Assembly (NCBI RefSeq): GCF_020382885.2
Contig: NC_058506.1
Coordinates: forward strand, 14,114,318 to 14,178,317
DNA: 64,000 bases
Direction of reading: 5' to 3'
DNA from: Scatophagus argus
Taxonomy: Eukaryota; Chordata; Actinopteri; Scatophagidae
A program made the translations under genes and the position numbers. Shown here piece by piece: positions 25,402 to 38,445 of the stretch (its first letter is position 1; the number at the start of each line of letters is the position of its first letter). The notes beneath the pieces were generated by a model. That model was not told where the DNA came from and searched no databases. It was given only the letters and a program-made list of their open reading frames with translations.

Positions 25402-25830
25402 GCTGCAGAAAACACATGCGCAGGCTAAACGAGTTAACCGAGTCTGAAGACGACTGTGCCTGGGGATAAAATGCTTCTCACATGAATCCTCTCACTTAGC
25501 CCACAGAAGGAATACTAGATTATTAAATTAACGTGTCTCTGAACTTAAAAACAAAAAAAGTAGCCTGACCTTGAGCACAGGCCGTGGAAAATCTCATCAG
25601 CAGCTGTTGCTTCGCTCTGTGGTCCTTAAACAAGACAGCCGACTTTGCTTTTATATGCTTAAAATTCGTTAAAACCCACAGAAAAACGGTGGAAACTGCG
25701 GGATGCTGTGTGTAGCTACCTTTGAAGATTTGTTGTACGTGTTTCTTTCTTTTTCCTTTTTTTTTTCCGGGACGCGAATTTCCACAATCACGCTACACGA
25801 CCTCGCTGTCCGCTGACGCGTCTCCATGGC
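25402..25830 (-). promoter_or_regulatory. liat1 leader exons and upstream overlapping frame
   Basis: Two probable leader exons lie upstream on the minus strand: one ending at 25720 (AAATCTTCAAAG, then GTAGCT) and one at 25624-25570 (ending GCTCAAG, then GTCAGG). The coding exon begins at 25402 after TTTTCTGCAG. An ATG at 25828 opens a frame that would run through these exons and overlap the LIAT1 start in another frame. The transcription start is not fixed. Confidence 0.45.
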
Positions 25831-26089
25831 AACAGGACACGCCTCGAGCGGTTTAACTGTCGCTTTTTCACTTTGGGGAATAAAAAAAGGTCCCATGTGG
25901 ACCTGCATCGTTCTTCTTAATAGTCTTACAAATCTCTCTTATTATTATTATTAATGTGAATAAATCAAGAGGTCAGTATGTTAAAATTTTTTTGCAAAAC
26001 ACGACGAAATGTAAGCCTTGTTTTGCATCTAACCACAGGTGCAGAAGGCAGTGAAGTGCAGAGAAAACTAACACATGTAGTCTGTAGCG

Positions 26090-26560
26090 ATTATAGATAG
26101 AATAATCAATCGTAAGGAGTAGGTCAGACGCTAAGATACATGCAGTAAGAACAGTATGATGAACATGCTGCGCTTACACATGGCAAAATATACAATGCGT
26201 GTGGGACTATTAAAGGATTATCTTATTTTATAAGTGGCCTGGCTTTTGTGAGATGTAATAGGCTATAGGCTTACGGAATGGACAGCTGGAGGTAGATTAT
26301 GAATGCGGTACATACACTACAAATCAGCTATATACAGTAGTATGAATACAATATAGACGATAAAGCCTATACAAGATAGATTGTGGACAGTAATGTAGAT
26401 GAATGAATACGCCACAGGTGAAATGGACAGCAGTACGAGTACTGTACAAAAGTGTACAGTAGAGGTCAGGTATGTACAGTATGAATAGAGGCTAAATGTG
26501 AAGTATACAGTAGCCTCCGTGCAGGTGTGTGGCAGTATTGAGTAAGCAGCTATGAGCCAT
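26090..26560. repeat. Degenerate TACAGTA/ATGAATA-rich repeat
   Basis: Many spaced copies of short words such as TACAGTA, GTACAGT and TATGAATA occur in this stretch (for example 26330-26350 and 26440-26500). It looks like a decayed tandem or interspersed repeat of a type common in percomorph introns. No gene was seen. Confidence 0.4.
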
Positions 26561-26781
26561 ATGTGCAGCTATTTCTTCTTTCTTCATTTAAAGTGTAGAG
26601 ACAGCTGAAAAACGACGACAGGGATTTACGGTAACGAGAGGTTATATAATATTGGTTATGCATATTTTGGCACCTTTAGGAAAGAGAATAATCCCACACG
26701 AAAAAAGTTCCTTCCTCAGCGTTACAGCGTCTAACTATCTCCTAATCTGGACACTATCCTAACCGGAAGGAGTTAAATGTT

Positions 26782-26853
26782 TGACCCCGACGTGATTTGA
26801 ACACGCAACCTTCTGATCTGGAGTCAGACGCGCTACCGTTGCGCCACGAGGTC
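26782..26853 (-). tRNA. tRNA-Trp (anticodon CCA)
   Basis: The minus strand folds as a full cloverleaf of 72 bases. The acceptor stem is GACCTCG/CGGGGTC with one wobble pair, and the discriminator is A. The D arm is GCGCAACGGTAGCGC. The anticodon arm is TCTGA-CTCCAGA-TCAGA, giving anticodon CCA. The T arm has TTCAAAT. The internal A and B boxes of RNA polymerase III are intact. The first minus-strand T run downstream is near 26700-26708. It stands alone, with no other tRNA in the window. Confidence 0.97.
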
Positions 26854-29800
26854 TGGACTGCAACAGTCGAAAAAACGCCATTAGACCTAAATATGACGTC
26901 ACTGGTCTCTTGTAGTAGGCTTAACTCATCTTCATTGTAGATATAAAGTACCTTTTTACACTAATTTTGGCTTTAATGTAATCATGTTGCATCTTATGAT
27001 GATGCAAAATATTGCTCAGTTGGTGTTCATCTGGTCTGGGTGTGAATTCTCCCCTCCTCCTGTCCTTTGTCCTTCCATTGCCATGTTTTTCCCCGTGGTT
27101 TTAGGTTGTTTTGCTAGTGAGCTTGCTGTAAGTTAGCAACTGCTTTTGTTGTGGGACTGCAGAACCTTTTAAAACTTTACATAAATACGTAAACAACTGT
27201 AGTCTGTAAGCACGGCTCAATAATAAGCGATGTCTTGTTCACCTAGGCCTGGGACAATTCAACGGACACCTAAAGCCCTCCGGTTGAGCAAACAAAATTT
27301 CAACTATATGCTTCCTGTCACCACAGTGAAATCAAATCTCGACACAAGCGAGCACACATGAAGACTGGATGAAACCAGAGCAGTGTGAGACCTGTTGGTC
27401 CTGACTATTTTAAGCCGTTGGATAAATGTGGGCAACGGTCCTTCAGTCACTGATGAGTTCTTTGAGTAAGTTGGTCAGAACTGGCCTTGAGCTGAAGCCA
27501 CAATGATTTTTTATTTTTTTTTTTAAAAAAAGATGTAGTTGCTAAGATGTAAACTCATGAAATACACATAAAATTGTAGATAAATTCAGTACACTCAATG
27601 GTTTAGATTTTTAGACAAGACTTTGTTGCGGTTACACAAAGGGATCAATTACATGCATAAAAAAGGACCATCATACAGCGTGAAGGAAATACAACAACGT
27701 CACAATTGAGAGCTGAGGTGTGTGTCTCTTTCGTCTGATGTTCAGTGTCCAGCTTTGTCTTTTCAGTCACAATTTGCTTTAAGACCACAATTCGACCCGA
27801 CTTGGTCTGGTATGACCAGTAGGCTATGGTGGCTATAGTTAAATATGGCATAACTGACATTACAGAGTCAGTTTGCTACCTTTTTAACTCTTCTCTACTT
27901 ATTAGTATTTACCATTGTTCCATAAATGCCACTTGTGGCCACACTGACAGCTGTTATTTCCATAGTCTCACTTTAAACCACATTTAAACCTGCAATAACA
28001 GACTTCATGGATCTACTGTCAGTCCTATATTCATTCTCCTTTCATCTCTTTTGGTCTCCTCAAACATCTGAGGGGGAAAAAAAATCCCATTATTTTTTCT
28101 GCTAAGTGCTCCCCTGTGTTCACCAGTTAGCCACTAACTTTGTCTGTCTGATGTTTGTTGCTGAGCAGAGAGGGTTTTAGAGCTTTTTTGTCTGAAAACA
28201 AATAAGATAAGAACCAAAGCAATGAACTGAAACTGACTATAGAGCTGGGTGATAACCCTCTGTGGGTTTGTGACTACGAGTGACACTTTCCGCAAGCAGC
28301 CATGTGATCAAAAGTTAATAACATAATGCTGATTGCAGCAGCTTTAAAAGCAGTGTCAAGGCACATACTGTATACCTCTCTTCCCCATTACCGAAACAAT
28401 TTGTGAAGTGAAAATGAAAATCTGTGTTGTGTTTATTATTATTACTATTATTTTTTGTAATTGAAGTAAGGAACTAAATACTGTTTGTGAAACCGTGTCC
28501 TTGTAATTCTCTGCATGGGGATTTTCATTAGTCGCCTCTGCTAACATCCACAGCATGCAGTGTGGTATTTCCTGGGGAGTTTCCACCCTATTCCTGTCCC
28601 ACAGAAACCAGTCCTCTGCTGGTTCATCATTACTGTATGTACATCACATGCATGTACACACACACACACACACACAGGTGCTGAATGTATTAAGTTTACA
28701 AGTTTGGCCCTTTGAAGCCTAGTCATTCTTGAAGTTTAACACACACTGTAGCCCTTCTAATAGGTGACTGAACCTGGATGCTATGTTCTTCTTCTGTCCC
28801 TCACTAAACGGTACACCCACCACTGCTAAGAATAGGCTCACTCTCTGAGCTCAAACAAGTCCGTCCTGCTTTTTGCATTCCTCCACATTATCAGAGCTCT
28901 TCCAGCCAAAAAAAAAAAAACTACAGGAAGAAAAGACAGACTAAATCATAATGCTGAGTCAGAGGCGACACATAAACCCTTATCTACGCAGGAGTGACAC
29001 AGCTTTTTTTCCCCAACGCTAAAGAGGGTCTCTTCTTAAAGGTGTTGGCTGTGAGGTGATAAGGACACCACCAAAACCAACTTCACATGCCTGTACAGGC
29101 AAAATGGATCATTTATGGCTGACACATAACACATTTTCACACAACCTTTGACCCACAGTTCACTATTTGCTCTGCTGGGTCATGTGACTTGCTGACTTTT
29201 TATGTGTTGTGGACCATGCCCCCCCCCCCCCGCTCACGTTTTGTTCTGATGAGCTTGCAAGTCACGCACGGCGGCGGCGGTGGGGGGAAGCTGTGACTCG
29301 CACGCTTTCTCCATCTGGCGTGGACATCATTATATAAACAGGTCTTTGGGTTGCAGTAAGTCCGCCGGCATGTGCTCACAAGACAGCTCGACAGCTTTTT
29401 TTTTTTTATCCTCCAAAGACAAATCCTCGAAATTTTAATCCAATCATGGTTAATGTTCCACAAAAGGAGGTTTAACCGTACTAATATTATACAGTATAAT
29501 GCCCAGCTTAGTCTCTGGGCTGAATTAGTCCATGAAACCCAAACCAAACAGCCATCAACTCTGGTGAGCTCATAAGAACAGATTCCCAAACATTAAAATA
29601 AAAAGCCCAAAGTTACTCATACCAATATGATGAAATGTCTTTTCCTTTATTTTAAATACTGATCCTATAATTTAGCCACCTTTAGCGCTATTATGATAAT
29701 CGCTGATTCATAATGACTTGCACCTCCGCAAATGCCTAAAAAAGGACACTGTGGCTCAATCAGTGGAAAGTGAAGGTTACAGGAGCAACTGATTAACATT

Positions 29801-30044
29801 TCCGCAGAAGTGAAGGCACGTGAGAGTCGCTAAACTCTCACGAGAAGTGTGGTAATTCACAAAGAAAGCAGGGATTTATTGTGGTTGAAATCAGACCGGT
29901 GGTTTTTAAGTAACTCATACTGTGAATATGATTACAGCCGTAGCAAAATCAGGAAGGTTTAATCATACGTTTTGGCGTAAAGTTGGCGTAAAATGGACAG
30001 AAGAAGGAGATGAGGATGAGAATGAGGCCGCGGGTTTGGATTTG

Positions 30045-30046
30045 CT

Positions 30047-30077
<31 letters not shown>

Positions 30078-30082
30078 CGCGC
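30045..30082 (+). repeat. (TG)n(CG)n purine-pyrimidine alternating run
   Basis: A (TG) repeat changes directly into a (CG) repeat of about 12 bases. All steps alternate purine and pyrimidine, a composition known to favour left-handed DNA. Confidence 0.9.
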
Positions 30083-31549
30083 AGTATGTCAGGTGACAGT
30101 GAGGAAGCAACTTCTCAACGTGCAGAAACCTTAAAGCTGCAGAGTAACGGGGTCAGGTGAGGCACAGGGACAGGAAACAAGGGACTGGCCTCACAGTCTT
30201 TGTTGTGGCAGTTTTCAGCGCTGAAACAAGTTCACGTTGAGCTGCTGAGATCTGTGGAGGTCGTTTGCACCCTCACACGCCGTCATAACACACAGCAGAA
30301 CTTCTGTAGATTTTTCTTTTCTTGCATGTACAAACCGAAAGCCTAACAAAACCAGTCTCACCCTGGACCTTTTCACTTGTTTTCAGTTCATGATTTTCAT
30401 TTTCCATGAGATGTTCAACACAGCTAACATCATTCGGGCTTCAGAACAAGATCAGTCTGCTAAGGGCAAAAATAAGGATGCTAAAATTTATCGAACATGT
30501 TGATTTCTGAATATATGTAAGCACGAATCAGCAAAAGCCTCAATATTAGATTTTGACACACAGAAGGCCTCAAAATAATCTAATGAACTTGACACACCTT
30601 AAAGCCACTACAGTACCAATGTAACTTTTAAAATAGGAAATAAAACATTCTCTCTGCATAGCTGAATTTGCTAGTTTTATTACTCTTCTTTTTTGTGCTA
30701 CTTTTGTGTTACGGTTTAGCATGTTGGAGATAAATAAACACATGTAGAGATGGACTCTAAAGTTAAATGAAGCACTGCAGTTCTGCAGCGACAGCCGCGT
30801 AAACGTAACCACCATTCGCCACCATAGGCTGCTGTCACGCCCGACCAGCAGACAGTGAGTGTACCAAAGTGAGGATGTAACTTTTGCAAGAGGAAGAATG
30901 TTGTATTTGTTCCAGCAAAAGTTACATAGACTCACCTGAGGGCTCTCACCCTGTCAGTGGATGCTGGCTTATGGTGCTGATGGTGCGCCTGGGGCCCGGG
31001 CCCCTTGTGCATGTGCTTGATTGTCCCTGGCATTAGATTATTTATCTGTGTAACAGATAAACAGACAATGCTTGGACATTAGCAGGGACATTGTCTCCCT
31101 TTTAATGAGTGAGCTGGGACACTCTTTTCAGCCAAATGTTAAGTAACTGAACTTCTTCTTGTGTCATGTCTCACGTTTAGTGCATTGCTGGCATATACGT
31201 TTTCTTCATTGATAAAATCCAGAATCCAGTCTTACTTTTCATTGATTTATTTATGCTTGTGTGATGTCTGTGTGTGAATACACTGTTTTTGTTTTTTTGG
31301 GGGGGAGGGGTTAAGCTCTATAACCCTGTAATGTGTGTTTTGTTTAATGTGCAAACAAATTACAACTTAATCAACCACATGGCTCTATTGGAGATCCATT
31401 TTCTGACTCTTAACTGCAACTTCACGTGTCGTTCATATCGATAGCTCAGTTATTTTTGGTTTGTTTGTGGTGCTATACTTTTCAAAACCTCACTATCATA
31501 TTTGTCTTATAAACTTATTTTCCAAGATAGGCCTACTTGATACTTCCTC

Positions 31550-31581
31550 TACAACAACAACAACAACAACTAATAATAATG

Positions 31582-31619
<38 letters not shown>
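31550..31619 (+). repeat. (CAA)n(TAA)n trinucleotide microsatellite
   Basis: A run of CAA units passes into TAA/GATAA units, about 70 bases in all. It lies just upstream of the mir-22 host promoter. Confidence 0.9.
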
Positions 31620-31799
31620 GATAACACAGCACTTTTCAAAAACAAAGTTACCACGATACTTGCACGGTTAAATCACGCTTAAAACATCTCAGCTAAATCA
31701 GACAAAAAAAATATTAACACCCAATAATGATATAAAATAAAACAGACATGTTGTTAGTAAGTCAGCGTGGCAGCCTTAATGAAAAGCTTTTTTAGTCTG

Positions 31800-32000
31800 A
31801 CACGCAGACGTCAGATCCGTGCAGATTCTGACGTCCGCCTCTCGTGGCTGCTACGTCATTACGCTGCCAGCTGATCGGAGTGGGAAGCCGGGTGCGTGTC
31901 TGACTTGGGTGTGTGTGTGTGTGAGAAAGAGAGAGAGAGAGAGGGAGAAGGAGGGAGAAGGAGGGAGAGGGGAGTGGGGCCGGAGTTGTGTAAAAGGGGC
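31800..32000 (+). promoter_or_regulatory. Probable promoter of the miR-22 host gene with CRE-like sites
   Basis: The stretch is GC-rich against AT-rich surroundings. It has three CRE-like sites: GACGTCA at 31807-31813, TGACGTCC at 31829-31836 and TACGTCAT at 31852-31859. A (GT)n(GA)n run follows at about 31910-31970, then GC-rich leader sequence with CTGCTGCTGC repeats. CRE sites bind CREB/ATF factors. The link to the mir-22 transcript downstream is inferred from position, strand and the human gene layout. Confidence 0.5.
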
Positions 32001-35000
32001 TGAAGTCCTGCGCTGCGTCCTCCTGCTGCTGCTGCCGCTGCGCTGAGAAGTAGACTCAGCAGCAGATACGTGCTGTCAAAACGTTTTATATCGCGGATGT
32101 GAAACAAATACACAGACAACGACACACCCTGCTGAAGGTCCAGGACTCCGCCGAGAGGTGGGCGAGGCAGCCTGAACTCCGCTGGACCCGTTCAGATGTG
32201 TTGGTCGCGCAGGAGCGACCCAGCCGGTGGTCAAGGTGGGGCGTATTACTGGCTGTGAGGCTGTCTGTGCGTTTCTGCTGGCTAAATGGCTTGTTCCTGT
32301 CAGTCTGATTTAGCCCGTGGCGGCTTAATGACCCAGTTTACGTGGAAACGGCAACCTGGGAAACCGTCCTCAACTCGACTTTATTTAAGTAAAAGGAAAA
32401 ACAAAAACCCTCCGCGGGTTTGATTTCTCGTGTCTGCACCTTTTGGCGTCGTCAGATTGTCGAGGATGTAGATTTGATGTTAAAGGAGTTCTGGCTGAAG
32501 GCCTGTATGTGTCATTTAGATCATATCGTCCGGCCGGGCCCACTGACAGGGCAACTGATTAGAATTATGGGCACCCTAGAAATCTGACTACAACCTCGCA
32601 GCTTCTGCAGACATTTAATCAACATTTAGATTATTGACACTGTGTAAGTGCCGGCAGAGGCTTGACTAGAAGTGAAACATGCATATGCAGTTATTTTACA
32701 AAGGCTGGTAACAGCTAAAGGGGCTGCTTGAAATGTGCTGAAAAGTCAGAATTGTGTCCAAATGTTTACAGGAAGGAACCGGAAAGCCAGCAAAGGCACA
32801 CAGACGTCATGTAATCGGTGCTAAAAGATTTACAGATTTGTCTTTACATTCTATTTAAATCCATCGTGAGTCATGACTGCCGCATTTATAAAACCATGAA
32901 ACTTGTGCTCAGGCCTCTGCATTTACGTAATCCAAACTTGTCAAGAAGTGTCAGCACTCATAGAGCCTTTTAAAAACTGCTGAGTTCATAACAGGCCAAG
33001 GAAAAAGCCTGTGCTCAAGTAGGGGATAGGTGAAAATCAGGAAGATAACTGGGGGCGAGTCATTCCTCAGAAATGCAGTGACACCAGCAGTCATCTGGCT
33101 CTTAAAATCAAATGTAAGTTTATAAACACAACAATATTGCTGTAGACGTTTGTAAGGATGGCTAACAGATTTTAAAAGCAGGCGACATAGCAAAATATTT
33201 AGGCCTCTCGCTTTAGCTTTGAGCTCTCAAGTCTCTCCAGCTCTTATAAACAATCCTTTAGCACCTTTCACATCAGTACAGAACATTTCAAAAGCAAAGT
33301 GATGTATAAGTAGTTTTTTTTTCCCCCTCTGGGATGAGTTGTTGTAGGGGGTGGGGGCTTACTGTAGTGTATGTTACATCGATGGAGCCTGTCTTACATA
33401 ATTGTACAGCCAGAGTTCAGTGCACCGGTAGGAATGCGCAATAGGCTGTGTCACGAGCTGCATTTGTGCCATTGCAACCCCGGAGCGTGACATAAGCCAC
33501 CCCGTCAATGAGGATCACATGGCAATGACAGGGTGTCAGTTAAAAAGCAACTCATCTCGTCTACGTGCGTTATTTGCTCTGCATCCAAGCAAAACTAAGA
33601 AGCCTCCCCAGTGCTCTTTTATTGCCTACATTTGCAGAAGTGAAGCCATCTTGCTCAACTTGGGTTACACCCTTCATTCCTATTGCGTGCCTTGTCAGGG
33701 GAGGATGGGGCAAGAAGGGATGTGTTATGTAGGTTCATTTAGGAAAAAAAGATCCAGTTCTTTCAAACAAAATGGCACAGACTGCCTGAGGACAGGCTTA
33801 CAGCCCTCATGCAGCACATTACCATCTCCCAGGATGTCATGAATTCAGAATGGCATTCAGCTGTTCCTCTTAGAAAGCAAGACAACCTGAACCCCTTTGT
33901 TTGCAGCGATCTCGGGGGTTAAAGTCAGATAGCCTTTAAAGTCCAGCAAGCAGCGAGCGGCAGAGCATAAGGAGAGGCTCTCTGCACTATGATCAGCATG
34001 TTGCCAAAGCCACCGCCCTTTTCCTTGTCTTTGTCCCCATTCCCAGTCTAAAATGATCAGTCTATATTACAGACTACAATCTGGGGCAGTAAACACTCTC
34101 CCACTGGGCCACTCCCACAGCCGAGGAATGCACCTGAATGGACGTATGTAATGTAACATTCAATTATTGCGTTGTTTCCCTTCGCAGAGCTGTAGCAGCA
34201 GCACGAACGCCTGCAGTTTCATGCGACAGTTCTGCAATTCTTCATATGTTTTTCCCGTATAGTTTCATTGCAGACGGTTTTTGAGGTATCTTACAGAACC
34301 ACAACCAAGAACATGAAAGGGACAAATGAGTGGGCTCGTAGTATGGAGAGAGGTTTGTCTCTCCGTCGTGCTCCCCATGTAATGTCTGTCTCTATCTTCA
34401 TCTGAAGTGTGCTGTTTGTACCCGTTTGCATCTCATGTTTGTTTGTTGTTGTTTTTTTTTAAAAAATTATTTTATCTTTTCCGTCGTACACAATTTTAAG
34501 CTCCGTGGGTAAATAAATTCAAGCTCGGCTCTTGCACTTGCAGCTAAAGCTCGATAAGACAGTCTGCCAAAGAGTTAAAAGTGCCAGTAATTCCTCCTTG
34601 CATTGAACATGCGGCATTCACACCCTCCTGTTTACACACCATCATAGCTATTTCTCTCTGGCACGCACATCCTGCCCATTCAACTCCAGTGTGTCTTTCC
34701 TCTTTCTTACCCTCCCTGCCGTGGCAGAGAATGCACGTCCAGAGTCCCAGATAAGCTCAGTCTTTTGTGTATTAGGCTGTGTGTTATCTCTTTTTACACT
34801 GTTGCCACATGTATAAACGCCTGTCTCAAGGCCTTCCACACTGGCTGTCATGTGGCTCTGTCTGACTCCCTTGCTCGGATAAGGCCGCGACAGAAAGCAA
34901 ACGAAGACGAGGGCGAGGCATGAGCCAAAAGAAGGGGAAATGCGGAGCGGAGGTGAGGGCGATCCTGACAGCGAAGCCACGTCTGTCCTCGTCGGTCGTG

Positions 35001-35554
35001 TGCAGACCAGATGTAGACGAGCAGATAGAGAAGGGGATGGAAAAGAAGGAGAGACTGTGCGAGCCCACAGCAGCTGGATGGAATTTCTAACATACGCAGC
35101 TGGAATGCCAGGAATGCAGGACAGTCTGATCTGACCAAGAAAGAGGGTGGAGAGGACAGACAAGTCAGGAAAGACCAAGAAGAAGAAGAAGAAGAGATAT
35201 GGGAAAGACAGACACAGCAAAGCAGTCAACACTGCCCATCATTGTGAACATGAAGATACAGAGTCACTGTTTGTGGAGGGACTGTCACACTATGGAACAA
35301 ATAACTAATTCAGTTTCAGTTTGAGGTTGTTGCAGCCGTAGTCGCCCGTCATGGCCGTCAGTGGCACTGTGTGTGGCTCAAGGTCCTGTACTGTACGTCC
35401 TGCTCCCTGACTCCATTCAGACCTCCTCTGGCACGATTGCAGGCCTGTGGGGACCTTGGGGGACGGTGGTGGTTCACTTTGATTTTTTTTCGTCGTGCCG
35501 GTGGTGTCCCTCTAGGGACGGGAATGTCAGTCCGTCAGTTCACCACTTTGGTCC

Positions 35555-36060
35555 GGCCTGTAATATCTCAACAACTGTTGGATGAATTGCCTTGAAATTT
35601 GGTATCAAGTCCATGACCCCTCGAGATGAACCATAATAACTTTGGTGATTTCTGAACTTTTTACCTGCCGCCATCATCTGGGGAAAAACACTTTGTTTTA
35701 TGACCAAATACCTACAAAACCAGTGACCTTCTCAGCAGCCTCAGCTTTCACTTTGCGTTGAGCACTACTTAGCAAATGTGGAGCAGCATGCTACACTAAA
35801 CTAAAATGGTGAACACGGTGGAGAATTAGAGAAGCCCATGAGCAATTTCGCATCTTCCCTTCATGTGGAGTTTAACTTTGCTGGACTTTGATGCGAGTTT
35901 TGGCTCAACAGGTGATGCTAATACCCTGAATTCGCACGTGTGAACCCTATTATACCTGCTTAACATTAGCATGTTAGCATGCTATCATTAGCATTTAGCT
36001 CAAGAACAGCTTCACAGAGGTACTAGCATGGCTGTAGACTGACAGCATGCATTTAAAAAT
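35555..36060 (+). repeat. Percomorph interspersed repeat (second copy)
   Basis: It contains ATATCTCAACAACTGTTGGA, TTTATGACCAAATACCT and AACATTAGCATGTTAGCATG, ending in TAGCATGGCTGTAGACTG. It is the same family as 12480-12790, in the opposite orientation. It lies in the mir22hg intron and has no coding region. Confidence 0.65.
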
Positions 36061-38445
36061 GCATTTATCTTTTTTACTTTTGGATCATACTGCAGCTGCC
36101 CTTTCAGAGTATACACTGCTGCATGTATTCATACATGTGGAATGTGCTACTTATTGATAATATTGTGACTTAGACTTTGGCCCCGTTGCTCATACATCTG
36201 CTCATACACAGTCCAGATGTAATTGTATTAATTACACACATCTGTGTGTGCTCTCTTGATTGCCCATGCTGCAAAATAACACCGGATGCAGTTGGTCATT
36301 GTGTCAGTTTTGGCAGACTGCATTTGACATACGATGTATCTGGACATACTAAGTCATTTTCTGCAGTGCTAAATAATATGGTAGTATGTCAGTATGGGCA
36401 TTGGAACATGCCACTAGTTTTGTTTCCTGGTGGCCAACAGCAGTACTGCAGCAGTTAAAAATTCTCTGTAGTCCAAAAAATCCTTTCTCTCCCACAAAAG
36501 TTATCTTTAAGAGTGATGTTGTACTTTGAGTAGCACAGAAGATAATTTATTATGAATTTGCATATTTTTAAAACTTTAGAGTCTAGGAAAGCCATTTTGT
36601 GTCTGTGGCATTCTTGATGTGGAGTCCACGACACTAATACATGTGCAGGGGGTCATACAATGTGGAAGCAAACCAGGAGGAGAGAAACTTTTTTTGCCGT
36701 ACCTCAAGTGGGTGAGCAGCCGTCACTAAGCAGCTCGCTACGCCAGCCAAGTTGTAGTGCCAGTCAGTGTTTCATAAGCAAACTTTATGAAAAGATAAGG
36801 ATGGGGTGTGGATGTGAGCTGTATCAGCATTGCAAAGCAGCAAAAATGTGAAACAGAGCAAGTATTGGAATTATTACCACCAGAGAGCTGCCATTTTGGG
36901 GTCTGGTAATCAGTTTCATCACTACTAAAAAGTCACCACACCAGAAGATTTATGATACATTCATTTTAGCGGGCAACAAGTGCAAAGCTGGCACAGCACT
37001 GGCACATTTCGTTTAGTGGTTAAAAAGGAGTGGTGTATTTGAACATGGGTACTTTTTCAGTGTACATCAGTCACAAGTTGGAACAGGCCTCTACAGGGCC
37101 TCTGCGTGCTGACTCACACACTTTGAAAAAAAAAAAGGTAATTTGTCATGTAGATAAATTTGTCCAGAGGTGGAAGAAAATTTTAGTGTTTTTCCATGTA
37201 CAATCTGTGTATTTTGATCCTGAAGGAAAATCCGAACTAAGTGTGAGACAACATGATCCCCCCCATCCCACGGCGGAGTCTGTAAAAAGTTTCATAAGTC
37301 CTGTTCATTGTGACTTGACCCCCTCCCACCCCTGCTGTGCACAGACTACAGGCTACTAGACACTCTAATACCTGAGATTATTCTGGTTCTCTTTACTGCA
37401 GGAATGTACAGCATGTGTTACTCATCGTCAACCAGAGAAGTGGAGCATGTCCTCAATATCTCAAGATCACCACAGGATTACATTCTTTGAAGGCAAGAAA
37501 AGCAGACATACTTTAGTGTTCACGTGTGTTTCTCTTCAAGTAGTTTGTTTTCACATTTTCAGCAGGTTTAACCTCACTTTGCATGCTGGATTTGCATATT
37601 TTTACATGCAGTTAACAGGGAGCTATTACTTGTTTCTCTACATTTGCTCTAAAAATATCAATACCTTAAGGTCTGGGTTGGCAAATCCTTCAGAAAAAGG
37701 GAAAGTAATTAATAAAACAAACAGGAAAAAATCAGGCTGTGAAGCTTTATTTAGGCAGATTGGGGCTAGATGATCTATAGATCAGGTGTAGCTACATATT
37801 TTCTCTCCTTAATGAAGACTTCAAAAACAAATAGTTTTCTGTGGACTTCTGAAAGGATTCCAACATCTCTGCTTCATGTCTACTCCTCTTCATCGCCTCT
37901 TGTTCATGCTTTGTAACCAAGGTAACTGACAAAAAGTGTTTTGTCTTTTTTTTTTTTTTTTTTTTCCTCGAGGCCGGTCTATGATTTTGTGCATCATAAC
38001 TAAGAATATCTAAGAATCTCTTGCTGGCACAGTGTAACGTGCAGAGGCAGCGCTGGGCTGCTGATGCATGTATCCCTCCTGGTAATCTGACGCATGATCT
38101 TGTGTGCAGTTCCCCAGTCAGTCTTGCATATCAGCTCATTTCACCCACTTACTCACAGCTGATCACACACACACACACACACACTGTGGCTCGACTGCAC
38201 CCACTTACTGTACGTGTGTGACTGGCTGCAGGCCAAAGTCATACCCACGCTACTGGAGCCGGGAGTTTTGAGGGGAAGTCAAACCATCTTTTCTTCTCAT
38301 TTGTGCAGGAACACCTAAAGCATGTGAAGGAAGGAGAAGGAGACAAAATCTGCTCCAGCGGGCTGTCGCTCACTGCAGGCCGTCTGGTCCGAACTCTCAC
38401 GCTCGCTGGCTGACTCCCAGCTCTCCCTCACCCTTGGCCCCGATT

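Larger units (their letters stand above)
26860..31790. other. Intergenic desert
   Basis: About 4.9 kb with no supported gene. It holds a (CA)n run near 28658-28677, a C homopolymer at about 29219-29231, a TG/CG alternating run at 30045-30082 and a CAA/TAA run at 31550-31619. Open frames are short and compositionally biased. Confidence 0.5.

Noticed and set aside
29819-29842. Perfect 9-base inverted repeat CGTGAGAGT...ACTCTCACG
   Set aside because: Too short and isolated to assign a role. Such palindromes are expected by chance in 64 kb.
34648-35232. 194-codon minus-strand open frame
   Set aside because: Compositionally odd (poly-Phe, Ser/Pro-rich), no known motif, and lies in the mir22hg intron. 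Probably chance.
36024-36044. TAGCATGGCTGTAGACTGAC resembles the antisense of miR-132-3p
   Set aside because: It is the end of a common interspersed repeat. The match breaks at the seed end and no partner arm forms a hairpin.
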